Source: Acetobacter garciniae (GTDB lineage: Bacteria > Pseudomonadota > Alphaproteobacteria > Acetobacterales > Acetobacteraceae). From it: a stretch of DNA of 64,000 nt. The notes below the pieces were generated by a model. That model saw nothing but the letters and a program-made list of their open reading frames with translations. It was not told the DNA's origin and did no database searches. A program made the position numbers and the translations under genes. Positions 8,181 to 17,600 of this stretch are shown here, one piece after another (the first letter of the stretch is position 1; each line of letters opens with the position of its first letter). The stretch is from the NCBI RefSeq assembly GCF_017377735.1, contig NZ_JAFVMH010000004.1, positions 218,416-282,415 of the forward strand, read 5' to 3'.

Positions 8181-10487
8181 TCAGTAAGTCACGTTGATCC
8201 GCGCACCGACGAAGCGGGGCATGCCGGGGATCACGCCGTAGAAGGTAGCCTGCGTACCGGCCGATAGCCAATAGCGGCGATCGGCCAGGTTCTCACCATA
8301 GACGGTGACCGACCAATGCTGCCTGGGGGCCGCGAAGGTCAGGAACGAATTGACCAGGAAATAGGCGGGTGAGCGGTAGATGCCCGTCTGGCCGATATAT
8401 TGCGGCTGGGTCTGGCGGCCGCGATAGGAATAATCGACATCGAACGTCATCTGGTAGTCACGCAGGACATTCCACGTGTAGTTGGCAGCCCCCGACAGGG
8501 TCAGGTTGGCCAGCCCCATATTGACATTGTCATAATTCGTATTGACGGCCTGCCAGACACCGGTGGCGGCGAAGTTCGCCGTGGTGGCCGTGCGGTTGAT
8601 GCTCTGGAACTTGGTATAGACGCCGTTCTGGTAGCCGAAATTCTGCGTCAGGATCATGCCACGGAACGGACGGGCCTCGGCATCGAATTCGGCACCGTAA
8701 ATATAGGACCGTGGCGCATTCACATAACCGCCCAGCACGCCGTAGGGCGGGACCAGGATCGTGCCCAGAAGCTGCTGATCGCGATAATCGTAGTAAAACC
8801 CGGCAGCGTTCAGGCGAAGGCGGCGGTCGAACAGCATGGTCTTGAAACCGCCTTCATAGGTCAGGATCTGTTCCGGCTTGAACGGGCGGAGCTGGGCTGC
8901 CTGCTGCGTGATATTGGCCGAGAACCCGCCGGGCTTGAAGCCACGGCTGAACATCATGTAGCCCATGATATTGCGCGTGAACTGGTATTGCGCACCGACA
9001 CGGCCACCGAACTCGTTGCTGAGCGCACCGCTATTGCCGAAATTGGTCGGCGTGCCGACAATGCCGCCCGTATCCAGGTTGTAGTTCGTGCTGGTGACGT
9101 TCAGCATCTGCCGGTCATCGGATTCATGCAAGATCGCGCCGATCAGCCGCAGCTTTGGAAGAATACGGTAGGAAAGCTGGACGTACTGATTGAAATTCTG
9201 CTGATTCTGCCGGTAGCTCGTCTCGTTCAGCGGGGTCGTGCCGGGTCGATCGGAGGAATCGTACCAGAAATTCTGCGCCATACGCGACCGGCTGTAGTAC
9301 ATCCCCGTTTCCCAGTGAAAACGCGCGCTGGGGTCGATCGATTCCAGTTTCACTTCCTGCGAGAACACGTTTGTCTGGTTGTTGCGGAACATGTTGCCAT
9401 AGGACAGGATGGAGTCCGTCTGGTTTGTCAGTTCGTGCTCGTCCGCCATTTCATAGGCGCTGATGGTCGACAGGCGGCCCCATGAAAAATTCTTCGTATA
9501 GCGCACGTTCACGCCCCAGAAGAGATTGTCCTCGCGGGGTTTGGTGTTCCTGCCGTCTATGCCGAGTATTTTGGCAAAGCGCGGATCAAGGCCCCATTCG
9601 GTCTGGTAGATGTCCTGCGTGACCGGCACGTTGTAGGAATTGTACAGATTGTGCCCGGATGCGTATTCCGACTGGTCCGTGGTCCAATGGCCGCCGATAA
9701 TCAGGTTGGACGTGTCGTCGATATCCCATTTCAGCTTGGCGCGCAGCGCGCCCAGATTGGCATTGCCGAAGCCCTGGCCCGCAGCATTGTGCTGATAGCC
9801 GCCCCCGGTCATGGACTGCCCGGCAATGCGGAATGACACCGACTGGGAAATGGGGCCGGAGACATAACCTTCCACCCGGTTGCGACCGTAGCTTGCGATA
9901 TCCTCGGTCAGGCCGGCATGGAACTGGCGTGTCGGGTCGGCGGTATGGAAGTCGATTTCGCCCCCCGTGGTGGCCTGGCCATGCGTGTAGCCGGAAGGAC
10001 CGGCGGCAATGGAAATATCGTCAAGGTCGAACATCATGCCCGTGGTCATGATCGAGACTGGCAGCGCAACGCCGTCCAGATAAGGCATGGTGGAGGGCGT
10101 GTTGTTCTGTGTGAAGTCCATCAGCCCCACACCGCGCAACGTGAAGTTCAGCGCCCCGGACCCGAAGGAGGGCTGGATAGTGAGATTGGGGGCCACGCGC
10201 TGGATATCGGTCATGACACGGATGTTGCGATCGGCCAGTTCCTGACGGGAAATCACTGTTTCGGAATGGGCGTCATGCTGGCCGGCCCCGGACGCACCCC
10301 GGCGGGCGGATACCGTAACCTGTTCGCTCTGCGCGCGCAGGGGGGCGTGATGCCGTACCGGCTTGGCGGCGGGTGTCTGCGTCGCAGCATCAGCCAGTGC
10401 GGGCAGCGGCAGGATAACGCCCGCCATAAAGCTGGTCATGATGGCCTGCCTTCTGAAGGAAAGCTCGGCGCAGCGCGGGAAAAGCAT
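8181..10487 (-). CDS. TonB-dependent outer-membrane receptor
   Basis: 768-residue receptor: signal peptide (MTSFMAGVILPLPALADA region), QVTVSARR TonB-box-like segment, plug domain (TLRGVGLMDFTQNNTPSTMPYLDGV) and a long beta-barrel ending in ARINVTY with a terminal aromatic. It imports a scarce ligand across the outer membrane using TonB energy. The start chosen, MLFPRC, has AAGGAAG upstream; a later Met (MTSF) is possible. The receptor heads an operon with a dicarboxylate-type symporter, faces a GntR gene and carries two operator-like sites upstream, so it is probably induced by an organic nutrient rather than by iron limitation. Confidence 0.88.
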   Translation of the reverse strand: MLFPRCAELSFRRQAIMTSFMAGVILPLPALADAATQTPAAKPVRHHAPLRAQSEQVTVSARRGASGAGQHDAHSETVISRQELADRNIRVMTDIQRVAPNLTIQPSFGSGALNFTLRGVGLMDFTQNNTPSTMPYLDGVALPVSIMTTGMMFDLDDISIAAGPSGYTHGQATTGGEIDFHTADPTRQFHAGLTEDIASYGRNRVEGYVSGPISQSVSFRIAGQSMTGGGYQHNAAGQGFGNANLGALRAKLKWDIDDTSNLIIGGHWTTDQSEYASGHNLYNSYNVPVTQDIYQTEWGLDPRFAKILGIDGRNTKPREDNLFWGVNVRYTKNFSWGRLSTISAYEMADEHELTNQTDSILSYGNMFRNNQTNVFSQEVKLESIDPSARFHWETGMYYSRSRMAQNFWYDSSDRPGTTPLNETSYRQNQQNFNQYVQLSYRILPKLRLIGAILHESDDRQMLNVTSTNYNLDTGGIVGTPTNFGNSGALSNEFGGRVGAQYQFTRNIMGYMMFSRGFKPGGFSANITQQAAQLRPFKPEQILTYEGGFKTMLFDRRLRLNAAGFYYDYRDQQLLGTILVPPYGVLGGYVNAPRSYIYGAEFDAEARPFRGMILTQNFGYQNGVYTKFQSINRTATTANFAATGVWQAVNTNYDNVNMGLANLTLSGAANYTWNVLRDYQMTFDVDYSYRGRQTQPQYIGQTGIYRSPAYFLVNSFLTFAAPRQHWSVTVYGENLADRRYWLSAGTQATFYGVIPGMPRFVGARINVTY

Positions 10488-10586
10488 GATGGTCTTCCTT
10501 GTCTGGTGCGATGGCAGGCGACGGGCACGCGGCCGTGTCCTGATGGCGGGGTCGTTCATTATCTCGAATGTGGAATGATAGTCATG

Positions 10587-10600
10587 TTTTGTCTACCAGA
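10587..10600. promoter_or_regulatory. GntR operator-like site (weak)
   Basis: TTTTGTCTACCAGA matches the palindrome at 11657 in 11 of 14 positions. It lies about 100 bp before the TonB receptor start. Confidence 0.35.
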
Positions 10601-10621
10601 ATCACGCTGTTTGATAAAAAA

Positions 10622-10635
10622 TGTTGCATACAAGA
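10622..10635. promoter_or_regulatory. GntR operator-like site
   Basis: TGTTGCATACAAGA matches the palindrome at 11657 in 12 of 14 positions. It lies in the divergent promoter region of the TonB receptor. Confidence 0.5.
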
Positions 10636-10910
10636 TGGAAAGCAAACCGGAACGAAACGCCGCCGAAAAAGGTCACCCCCGGCCCCAAAATGCCCCACAA
10701 GGAATCGTGCAAATTAATCCCTTGATTTAAATGAGGAAAATTCCACCTGCCCTTTAACCGGACCTCCCTGCCCTGATTTCTGCGTCATGCCCATGGGGTG
10801 CAGAGAAGCAGAGGAACGAAAACCGCCCTCGCCAGGCCAGGGAACACAAGGGCGATTCGCCATCACCGGGCCGGATGTCGATTGCAGAACCCATGCGGGC
10901 TGCCTATAGT

Positions 10911-10924
10911 TCTTGTATGCGAGA
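10911..10924. promoter_or_regulatory. GntR operator-like site over its own start codon
   Basis: TCTTGTATGCGAGA matches the 11657 palindrome in 12 of 14 positions and covers the ATG of the GntR gene. This suggests autoregulation by blocking the start region. Confidence 0.45.
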
Positions 10925-11615
10925 CAACGCCGAAAAAGATGCCCATAAAAATCCGCACCTGATCGAGGACCGCATCGTCCATGCCGCACTTTCCGGTCGC
11001 ATCGCGCCGGGAGAGCGCCTGGGCGAGAAGGAATTGTCGGAGATTTTTGGCGTATCACGCACGCTGGTGCGCGAGGCGATGATGCGCCTGCAGGCCCGCG
11101 GCATCGTGGAGGTTTCTGCCCGTCGCGGCTGGTTCGTCATCGAGCCTTCCGTCGAGGAAGCGCGCCATACGATCGATGCCCGCCGCGCACTGGAGGTCGG
11201 CATGCTGGTCACCATCGACCGGGCCAGCCCGGCCATGATCCGGGCGCTGCGCGCCCATGTACGGGCCGAACAGAAGGCCATTGCCAGTGGCGACCGGGCG
11301 GAGCGCAGCTATCTGCTGGGTCATTTCCATGTCTGCCTGGCCGAAACGTTGGGCAATCCGGTCCTTGCGTCGCTGTTGCAGGATCTGACGACGCGCACGG
11401 TGCTGATTGCAGCACTCTATCAGTCATCGCACGATGCCCATGAATCCTGCGGCGAACATGTCGAGATCATCGATGCGCTCGAACAGGGCAATATGACAGA
11501 GGCCGCGCGCCTGATGGATGTCCATCTACGGCATGTCGAAAAGGCCCTGAACTATCGCAATGTCTCCAATCGCCTGGACCATCTGAAAGCAGCCTTGCAG
11601 GGAACGACCGACTGA
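10917..11615 (+). CDS. GntR family regulator, FadR/FCD subfamily
   Basis: 232 residues. The N-terminal winged helix (ERLGEKELSEIFGVSRTLVREAMMRLQARGIVEVSARRGWFV) is followed by an all-helical FCD effector domain. Its spaced Arg, Asp and His residues (RRALE, HFHVCLAE, HVEIIDALEQGN) usually hold a metal and a carboxylate ligand. FCD regulators commonly sense organic acids or nitrogen-compound intermediates. It lies between the leftward TonB receptor operon and the rightward amidohydrolase-aminotransferase pair, with four operator-like palindromes around it. The start codon lies within one of these, and no clear Shine-Dalgarno is visible. Confidence 0.9.
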   Translation: MRDNAEKDAHKNPHLIEDRIVHAALSGRIAPGERLGEKELSEIFGVSRTLVREAMMRLQARGIVEVSARRGWFVIEPSVEEARHTIDARRALEVGMLVTIDRASPAMIRALRAHVRAEQKAIASGDRAERSYLLGHFHVCLAETLGNPVLASLLQDLTTRTVLIAALYQSSHDAHESCGEHVEIIDALEQGNMTEAARLMDVHLRHVEKALNYRNVSNRLDHLKAALQGTTD

Positions 11616-11656
11616 TAGCGCGCCCGGCGCTGGTAACGGGGTTGCTTTCTGCGCTT

Positions 11657-11670
11657 TCTTGTATACAAGA
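11657..11670. promoter_or_regulatory. Perfect 14-bp palindrome, probable GntR operator
   Basis: TCTTGTATACAAGA is fully self-complementary and has the GTATAC core seen in several FCD-GntR operators. It lies 50 bp before the amidohydrolase start. Weaker copies occur at 10587, 10622 and 10911. Confidence 0.65.
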
Positions 11671-11721
11671 TTCGACGGGACATACGCTCCCACTATCCCC
11701 GTTTGAGGAGTCGATGGCGTT

Positions 11722-12999
11722 GTGAGACGTTCGCTGGATCATCCTGAACATATGACGCTTGGGGGCATTCGCTCGGTCGCGCGGTGCGATGAACTGGGCG
11801 CGGCCCCTTACTCGGACGATCCGGCCGCCCTCTTCCGCCCCTATCTGGGACCGGGGTATAGAGCGACGCTTGCACGGATCACGACCTGGATGGTTGAGGC
11901 GGGCATGACCACGCGGATCGACGCCGCAGGCAACATCGTCGGCCGGTACGAAGGTCTCTCGCCAGACGCCCCGGCATTGATGATCGGGTCGCATGTGGAC
12001 AGCGTGCGCAACGCCGGGCGGTATGACGGCATGCTGGGCGTCATGCTGGGGATCGAGACCGTCGCGTGGTTTGCCGCCCGCCAGCAGCGCTTTCCCTTCG
12101 CCATCGAGGTAATCGGCTTCGGGGATGAAGAAGGATCGCGCTTTCCCGTTTCGATGCTGGCGACCCGCGCCGTGGCCGGCACATTGGCGGAACAGACCCT
12201 GGACCTGCTGGACACGGACGGTACCAGCCTGGCCACGGCGCTGGAGACTTTCGGCCTTGACCTGGCCCACCTGCCCCAGGCGGCACGCCCGCGTGAACAC
12301 GTGCTGGCCTATGTGGAGGCCCATATCGAGCAGGGCCCGGTGCTGGAAGCCGAGAATCGCGCGCTGGGCGTCGTCAGCGCCATTGCCGCGCAGTTCCGCC
12401 TTCGCGCGACGGTGGGCGGTGTCGCGGGCCATGCCGGCACGATGGCGATGCACCTGCGGCGCGACGCCCTGGCCGCCGCCGCCGAGATGGTGCTTGCCAT
12501 CGAACGGATCGGCGGCGCGGGTCCGGACGATCTGGTGGCGACCGTCGGCCGGATGGAGGTCCATCCCGACGTGCCCAATGTCGTGCCGGGCGACGTGGTT
12601 TTCAGCATCGATATCCGTGCCGGGACCGATGCGGTTCGCAACCGTGCCGCCGATGCAATCCGCGCGGCACTGGCCGATATTGCAGCCCGCCGACAGGTGA
12701 CGCTGAATGTTGCGGTGCAGCACGACCTGAAGGCCACACCCTGCGATCCCGGCCTGACGCGCCTGATGGAACAGGCCGTGCAAACGGCCACCGATGCTGC
12801 GCCGCGTACCCTGGTCAGCGGGGCCGGACACGATGCGATGGTAATGGCCGCTCTGGCGCCGGTTTCCATGCTGTTCATGCGCTGCCGGGGTGGTGTCAGC
12901 CACCATCCTGCCGAAGCGGTGATGGAAGACGATGTCGAGGCGGCATTGCGGGCCATGACGAATTTTATCGAACGCTTCGCTGCATGGGCTTCGGGCTGA
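11722..12999 (+). CDS. Allantoate amidohydrolase / N-carbamoyl-amino acid hydrolase (M20 family)
   Basis: 425-residue two-metal amidase. The metal and catalytic motifs are all present: GSHVDSVRNAGRYDG, GDEEGSRF, AHIEQGPVLE, GHAGT (dimer-domain His) and SGAGHDAM, closing with SHHPAEAV. This is the allantoate amidohydrolase/beta-ureidopropionase/carbamoylase group, which cleaves a ureido group to ammonia and CO2. The neighbour downstream, a PucG-like ureidoglycine aminotransferase, points to allantoate. The start is GTG at 11722; a GAGGAG lies 11 bases upstream, and a four-codon ATG mini-frame (11714) overlaps it. An internal ATG at 11752 is the alternative. Confidence 0.85.
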   Translation: MRRSLDHPEHMTLGGIRSVARCDELGAAPYSDDPAALFRPYLGPGYRATLARITTWMVEAGMTTRIDAAGNIVGRYEGLSPDAPALMIGSHVDSVRNAGRYDGMLGVMLGIETVAWFAARQQRFPFAIEVIGFGDEEGSRFPVSMLATRAVAGTLAEQTLDLLDTDGTSLATALETFGLDLAHLPQAARPREHVLAYVEAHIEQGPVLEAENRALGVVSAIAAQFRLRATVGGVAGHAGTMAMHLRRDALAAAAEMVLAIERIGGAGPDDLVATVGRMEVHPDVPNVVPGDVVFSIDIRAGTDAVRNRAADAIRAALADIAARRQVTLNVAVQHDLKATPCDPGLTRLMEQAVQTATDAAPRTLVSGAGHDAMVMAALAPVSMLFMRCRGGVSHHPAEAVMEDDVEAALRAMTNFIERFAAWASG

Positions 13000-13081
13000 A
13001 ATGGGTCCATCGTCAAAATCGATGGACAACAAAAGGGCTTTTGAGCACGCAGGCGTGACAGGACGAGAGGAAACAGGGGCG

Positions 13082-14299
13082 ATGTTTGAACAGATTGATC
13101 CGCCGTCGCGGCTGCTGATGGGACCGGGGCCGGTCAACGTGCATCCGCGCGTTCTGCGGGCGATGACGGCGGACATGCTGGGCCAGTTCGACCCGGAAAT
13201 GACCGGCTACATGAACCAGACAATGGCGCTGTACCGTCAGGTGTTCATGACAGAGAACCGCTGGACATTCCTGATCGACGGCACGGCGCGCGCGGGGATC
13301 GAGGCAGCCCTGGTCTCGCTGGTCGAACCAGGGGCACGGCTGCTGATCCTGCGCGCGGGGCGGTTCGGCTTGCTTCTGTCCGAAATAGCCCAGCGCATCG
13401 GCGCCGATATCCGCACCCTCGACATCCCGTGGGGGGAGGTCGCGACGCTGGAACAGATCGAGGCCGCGATCGTCGAACATCGGCCACAGGTCTTCGCCGC
13501 GATCCATGGCGATACCTCCACCACCATGGCCCAGCCGCTGGACGGCGTGGGCGCGATCTGCCGCCGGCACGATGTGCTGTCCTATGTCGACGCCACGGCG
13601 ACACTGGGCGGTATGGCGGTGGCGACCGACCCATGGGGCGTGGATGTGGTAACGGGTGGGTTGCAGAAATGCATGGGCGGGCCGCCGGGTTCGTCCCCCA
13701 TCACCATCTCGGACCGGGCGGCGGCGCATATCATGGCCCGCCGGCATGTGGAGGCGGGAATCAGGGGCGCGAACACGCAGGATGGCAGCCGGGCGCGGAT
13801 TGGGTCCAACTATTTCGACCTTGCCATGATCATGGAATACTGGTCCGAAAAGCGCCTGAACCATCATACCGAAGCGACCTCCATGCTCTACGCGGCGCGC
13901 GAGGCCGCCCGTATCATGGTGGAAGAAGGGCTGGAGACCCGTTTTGCCCGGCACCGCGCGGCAGGTGCTGCCATGTGTGCCGGATTGCGGGCAATGGGGC
14001 TGACGCTATACGGCCAGGATGCGCACCGTATGACCAATGTGACCGGTGTGGTCATTCCCGATGGGGTTGACGGCGAACGGGTGCGGACGCGGATGCGTGA
14101 GGAATTCGAAATCGAGATCGGCACCGCCTTCGGCCCGCTTGCCGGAAAGATCTGGCGCATCGGGGCCATGGGATACAACGCCATGAAACATAAGGTGCTG
14201 ATCACGCTGGGCGCGCTGGACGCCGTCCTGGCCGCCGAAGGCTATCCCCTGCCACGCGGGGCCGGGGTGGACGCCGCCCACGCATCCTATCAGGGGTAA
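13082..14299 (+). CDS. pucG: (S)-ureidoglycine--glyoxylate aminotransferase-like (PucG family)
   Basis: 405-residue fold-type I aminotransferase. The PLP lysine is Lys196 in GGLQKCMGGPPGSSP, a signature of the PucG/UGXT group within the alanine-glyoxylate aminotransferase family. LMGPGPVNVHPRVLRAM opens the protein, and the invariant Asp before the lysine is in YVDATATLGG. UGXT moves the amino group of ureidoglycine, the product of allantoate hydrolysis, to an oxo acid. With the allantoate-type amidohydrolase 82 bases upstream, this forms a short purine-nitrogen route. The start at MFEQID has a GAGG/GGGG-rich ribosome site. The exact amino acceptor is inferred only from family knowledge. Confidence 0.8.
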   Translation: MFEQIDPPSRLLMGPGPVNVHPRVLRAMTADMLGQFDPEMTGYMNQTMALYRQVFMTENRWTFLIDGTARAGIEAALVSLVEPGARLLILRAGRFGLLLSEIAQRIGADIRTLDIPWGEVATLEQIEAAIVEHRPQVFAAIHGDTSTTMAQPLDGVGAICRRHDVLSYVDATATLGGMAVATDPWGVDVVTGGLQKCMGGPPGSSPITISDRAAAHIMARRHVEAGIRGANTQDGSRARIGSNYFDLAMIMEYWSEKRLNHHTEATSMLYAAREAARIMVEEGLETRFARHRAAGAAMCAGLRAMGLTLYGQDAHRMTNVTGVVIPDGVDGERVRTRMREEFEIEIGTAFGPLAGKIWRIGAMGYNAMKHKVLITLGALDAVLAAEGYPLPRGAGVDAAHASYQG

Positions 14300-14609
14300 G
14301 AAAAGACCGATCGACCGGCCCGGAGCGCCCTCACCTCTTCCACTTCCGAACCACGGAAAGGCGTGACAACTGTCGGCGCGCCGGGCCAGTATCGCGCCGC
14401 TCCTGGCCGTTCGACTGGGTTCCACTTGTCCGCCCCCACTCGATCGCCGCAGCAACAGGCACGAGATTGCCGCGGCAGGCTCATGCCATCCGGCTCCTTC
14501 CGCCTGCTGAAGCGGTTTGGCAGAACCGCGTGCCAACTGACGAGACACCCCAGGATATTCCGATTTTCATGGCCATTCGCATTGAGAGCCGCTCCGCGTT
14601 CTTGAAAAA

Positions 14610-14645
14610 TCGATCATTGATCGGTATAAGGAGATCAATGATCGA
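14610..14645. promoter_or_regulatory. Perfect 13-bp inverted repeat before the P450 gene
   Basis: TCGATCATTGATC (14610-14622) and GATCAATGATCGA (14633-14645) are exact reverse complements around a 10-base loop. An AAGGAG runs from the loop (14628) into the first base of the right arm. The P450 ATG is at 14661. The repeat is the size and place of a TetR operator; the TetR gene behind the P450 is the likely partner. As RNA it could also form a hairpin. The surrounding stretch 14300-14609 holds no gene I can support. Confidence 0.6.
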
Positions 14646-14660
14646 GTTCAGGGGGCAGCA

Positions 14661-17600
14661 ATGGACGAAACGGTACCCACTCCGCGCGGTCTTCCTTTTG
14701 TCGGCAACCTGTTCGAACTGGACGGCCACGCACTGATCCAGAGCCTGATGCGCCTCTGGCGGGAACTTGGACCGATCTACCGGTTGAACGTGCTGGGCCA
14801 GTCTGGACTGGTCGTGGGGTCGCAGGCTCTGGTCAATGAAGTCTGCGATGAAACACGGTTTGAAAAATTCGTTCACAGCGCATTGATCAACCTCCGCCCC
14901 GCGACGGGGGACGGTCTGTTTACCGCTCAAAATAACGAAGCGAACTGGGAAATAGCCCACCGTATCCTGATGCCGGCTTTCGGCCCCCTCGGCCTGCGCG
15001 ACATGCACGGCAAGATGCTCGATATCGCAGGCCAGATGCTGGATCGTTGGGAACGGTTTGGAGAAGACGCCGAAATCGACGTCGTGGACAGCATGACCCG
15101 CCTTACACTGGATACATTGGCGCTCTGTGCTTTCGATTACCGCTTCAACAGTTTCTATCGCGATTCCATGCATTCGTTCGTTGATTCGATGGTCAGTGCA
15201 TTGCTCGAAGCATCCGCCCGCGACAGGCGGCCGGCCCTGCTGTCTCGCGCAATGCTCCGAACGCAGAGAAAGTTCCGGCATGATGTGGCCATGATGCATG
15301 AACTTGCAGATTCACTGGTTGCGGACCGTCGGGAAAAGGGGGCGATGGGGTCACGCGGCGATCTGCTCGATTCAATGCTTCTGGGCCGTGATCCGACTTC
15401 CGGCAAACAACTGAGTGATGAAAACATACGTTTCCAGCTCGTGACATTCCTGATTGCGGGGCATGAGACGACCAGCGGCCTGCTGTCCTTCACCCTCTAC
15501 CACCTGCTGAAATATCCGGAAATCCTGCGAAAGGCACAGCATTGTGTCGATGATGTTCTGGGATCAAGGCTCCCCACACCCGCAGACATGCCCCGGCTGG
15601 ACTATCTCGAGCATATTCTCATGGAAAGCCTGCGCCTGTGGCCCACGGCGCCGGCATTTGCGGTTACCCCGATCGCACCGACACGGCTTGCGGGCAAATA
15701 TCCCGTCATGCCGGGGGATGAAATCCTCGTTCTTCTTCCAGCCCTGCATCGCGATCCTCTTGTCTGGGGTGACGATGTAGAGACATTCCGCCCCGAACGC
15801 TTTGAACGGGAGGCAGTAGCCCGTTTGCCGCCGAATGCATGGAAACCTTTTGGCAATGGGCAACGGGCCTGTATTGGTCGCGGCTTTGCAATGCAGGAAG
15901 CCCAGCTTGTTCTGGCCATGACGTTGCAGCGCTTCGATATCTCGGCGGTCGATAAAAACTATGAAATGAAGATTGCCGAGACCCTGACCATAAAGCCGGA
16001 CGGGTTGCGCATGCATGTACGTGCCCGACCACGTGATGACACGCACGATCCGGCCTATCGTCAAAACAAGCAAGGCGCCGGATCTTCAATTGGATCGACG
16101 CAGTCTGCTGCTGAAGGCGAGCCACTTCTCATCCTGCATGGCGGCAGCACGGGCACTTGTGAAACATTCGCGCGAAAGATCGCGAAACAGGCGCGGCAGC
16201 ATGGCTATACTGTGCGCATCATGTCGTTGAATGACGGATCTGCGGAGCTTTCAAATATAAAGAAGGCCGTTTTCATTATTGCCTCGTTTGAAGGAGAACC
16301 GTCTGACTCCGCACGGAAGGGTCTGGAATGGATCGAGCATCTTCCGCGCGAAGCACTGTCGAATCTTGACTATGCCATTCTCGGCTGCGGCAATCGGAAC
16401 TGGACGCGGACATATCAGGCCGTTCCCAAGCGCCTGGAAGCGGCATTGAACAAGGCCGGCGCGCAGCCATTCGTGCCGAGAGGGGAATCCGATGCCGCGG
16501 GTGATTTTATCGAGATCGTGGAGCAGTGGATTACGGGTCTGTGGGTTGCTCTGGGCAGCAGCGCCATTTCCGTCATGTCGGCCACGCAACTCGAGTTCCT
16601 GCCTTCCCTAAGGCAGGCCGGCATGTCCACAGCGACTGCACGCTGCCTGGACAATACAAGGATGACACCCGAACAGTATCGCGGATATCATAAGCATCAT
16701 ATCGTTCTTGAACTCTCACCCACACTGCACTACAAAACCGGGGATTACCTTTGCGTACTGCCAAGCAACCCACCGGAAACCGTGGCAAGAGGCCTGCGGA
16801 GGCTCGGCCTCGATCCCGAGACACGCATTCGTCTTCATAATTCAGGCAATCAGGACTGGCCCGTTCCCGAACACGAATCTCTCCCCGTAAAAACCATCCT
16901 TGCGGATTTTGTCGAGCTTGAACAACCCGTCACATTGGACCAGCTCCGTCTGTTTGCTACGCGGACTGCCTGCCCGCCGGAAAAGGCACATATAGAGCGC
17001 CTGCTCGATCCCGCGCTTTATCAACGCGAGATCATGCACCCCCGGATTGGCACGCTGAGTTTTCTCGAACGGTTTGCATCCTGTACCGTCGGCCTTGCAG
17101 AGCTTCTGCCGCTGCTTCCGCCGATAGCGCCACGGCGTTATTCCATTTCATCGGCCCCCGAAGTCAACTCCCGTCGCTGTACGCTGACAGTTTCCGTTAT
17201 CGATGACGCACCTGCTTCGGGAACCGGCCGGCATATCGGCGTGGCTTCGGGGTATCTGGCACGGCTGGTCAAGGATTCCGCCCTGACTGTCTCCGTTATG
17301 CCCGGCAGCACGGCGTTCCGCCTGCCCGAAGACCCGACAGTGCCGCTCATCATGATCGGTGCGGGAAGTGGCATTGCACCTTTCCGCGGCTTTCTGGAAG
17401 AACGCATGCAGCAGAAACGGGACGGTCTTTCCGTCGGCCCTGCGATAATGTTCTTTGGCTGTCGGAACCCGGACCAGGATTTTCTTTACAAGGGTATGCT
17501 GGCCCAATGGGAAAATGCGGGGATTGTCAGAGTGTTTCCCGCCTTTTCCTGTCCCGACCAAGGAACCGGGCAGTATGTGCAGGACCTGCTTGTCCAGCAT

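Noticed and set aside
11467..13176. 569-codon open frame antisense to the GntR and amidohydrolase genes
   Set aside because: Shadow of high-GC coding DNA on the other strand; no domain, while the sense genes show full catalytic motifs.
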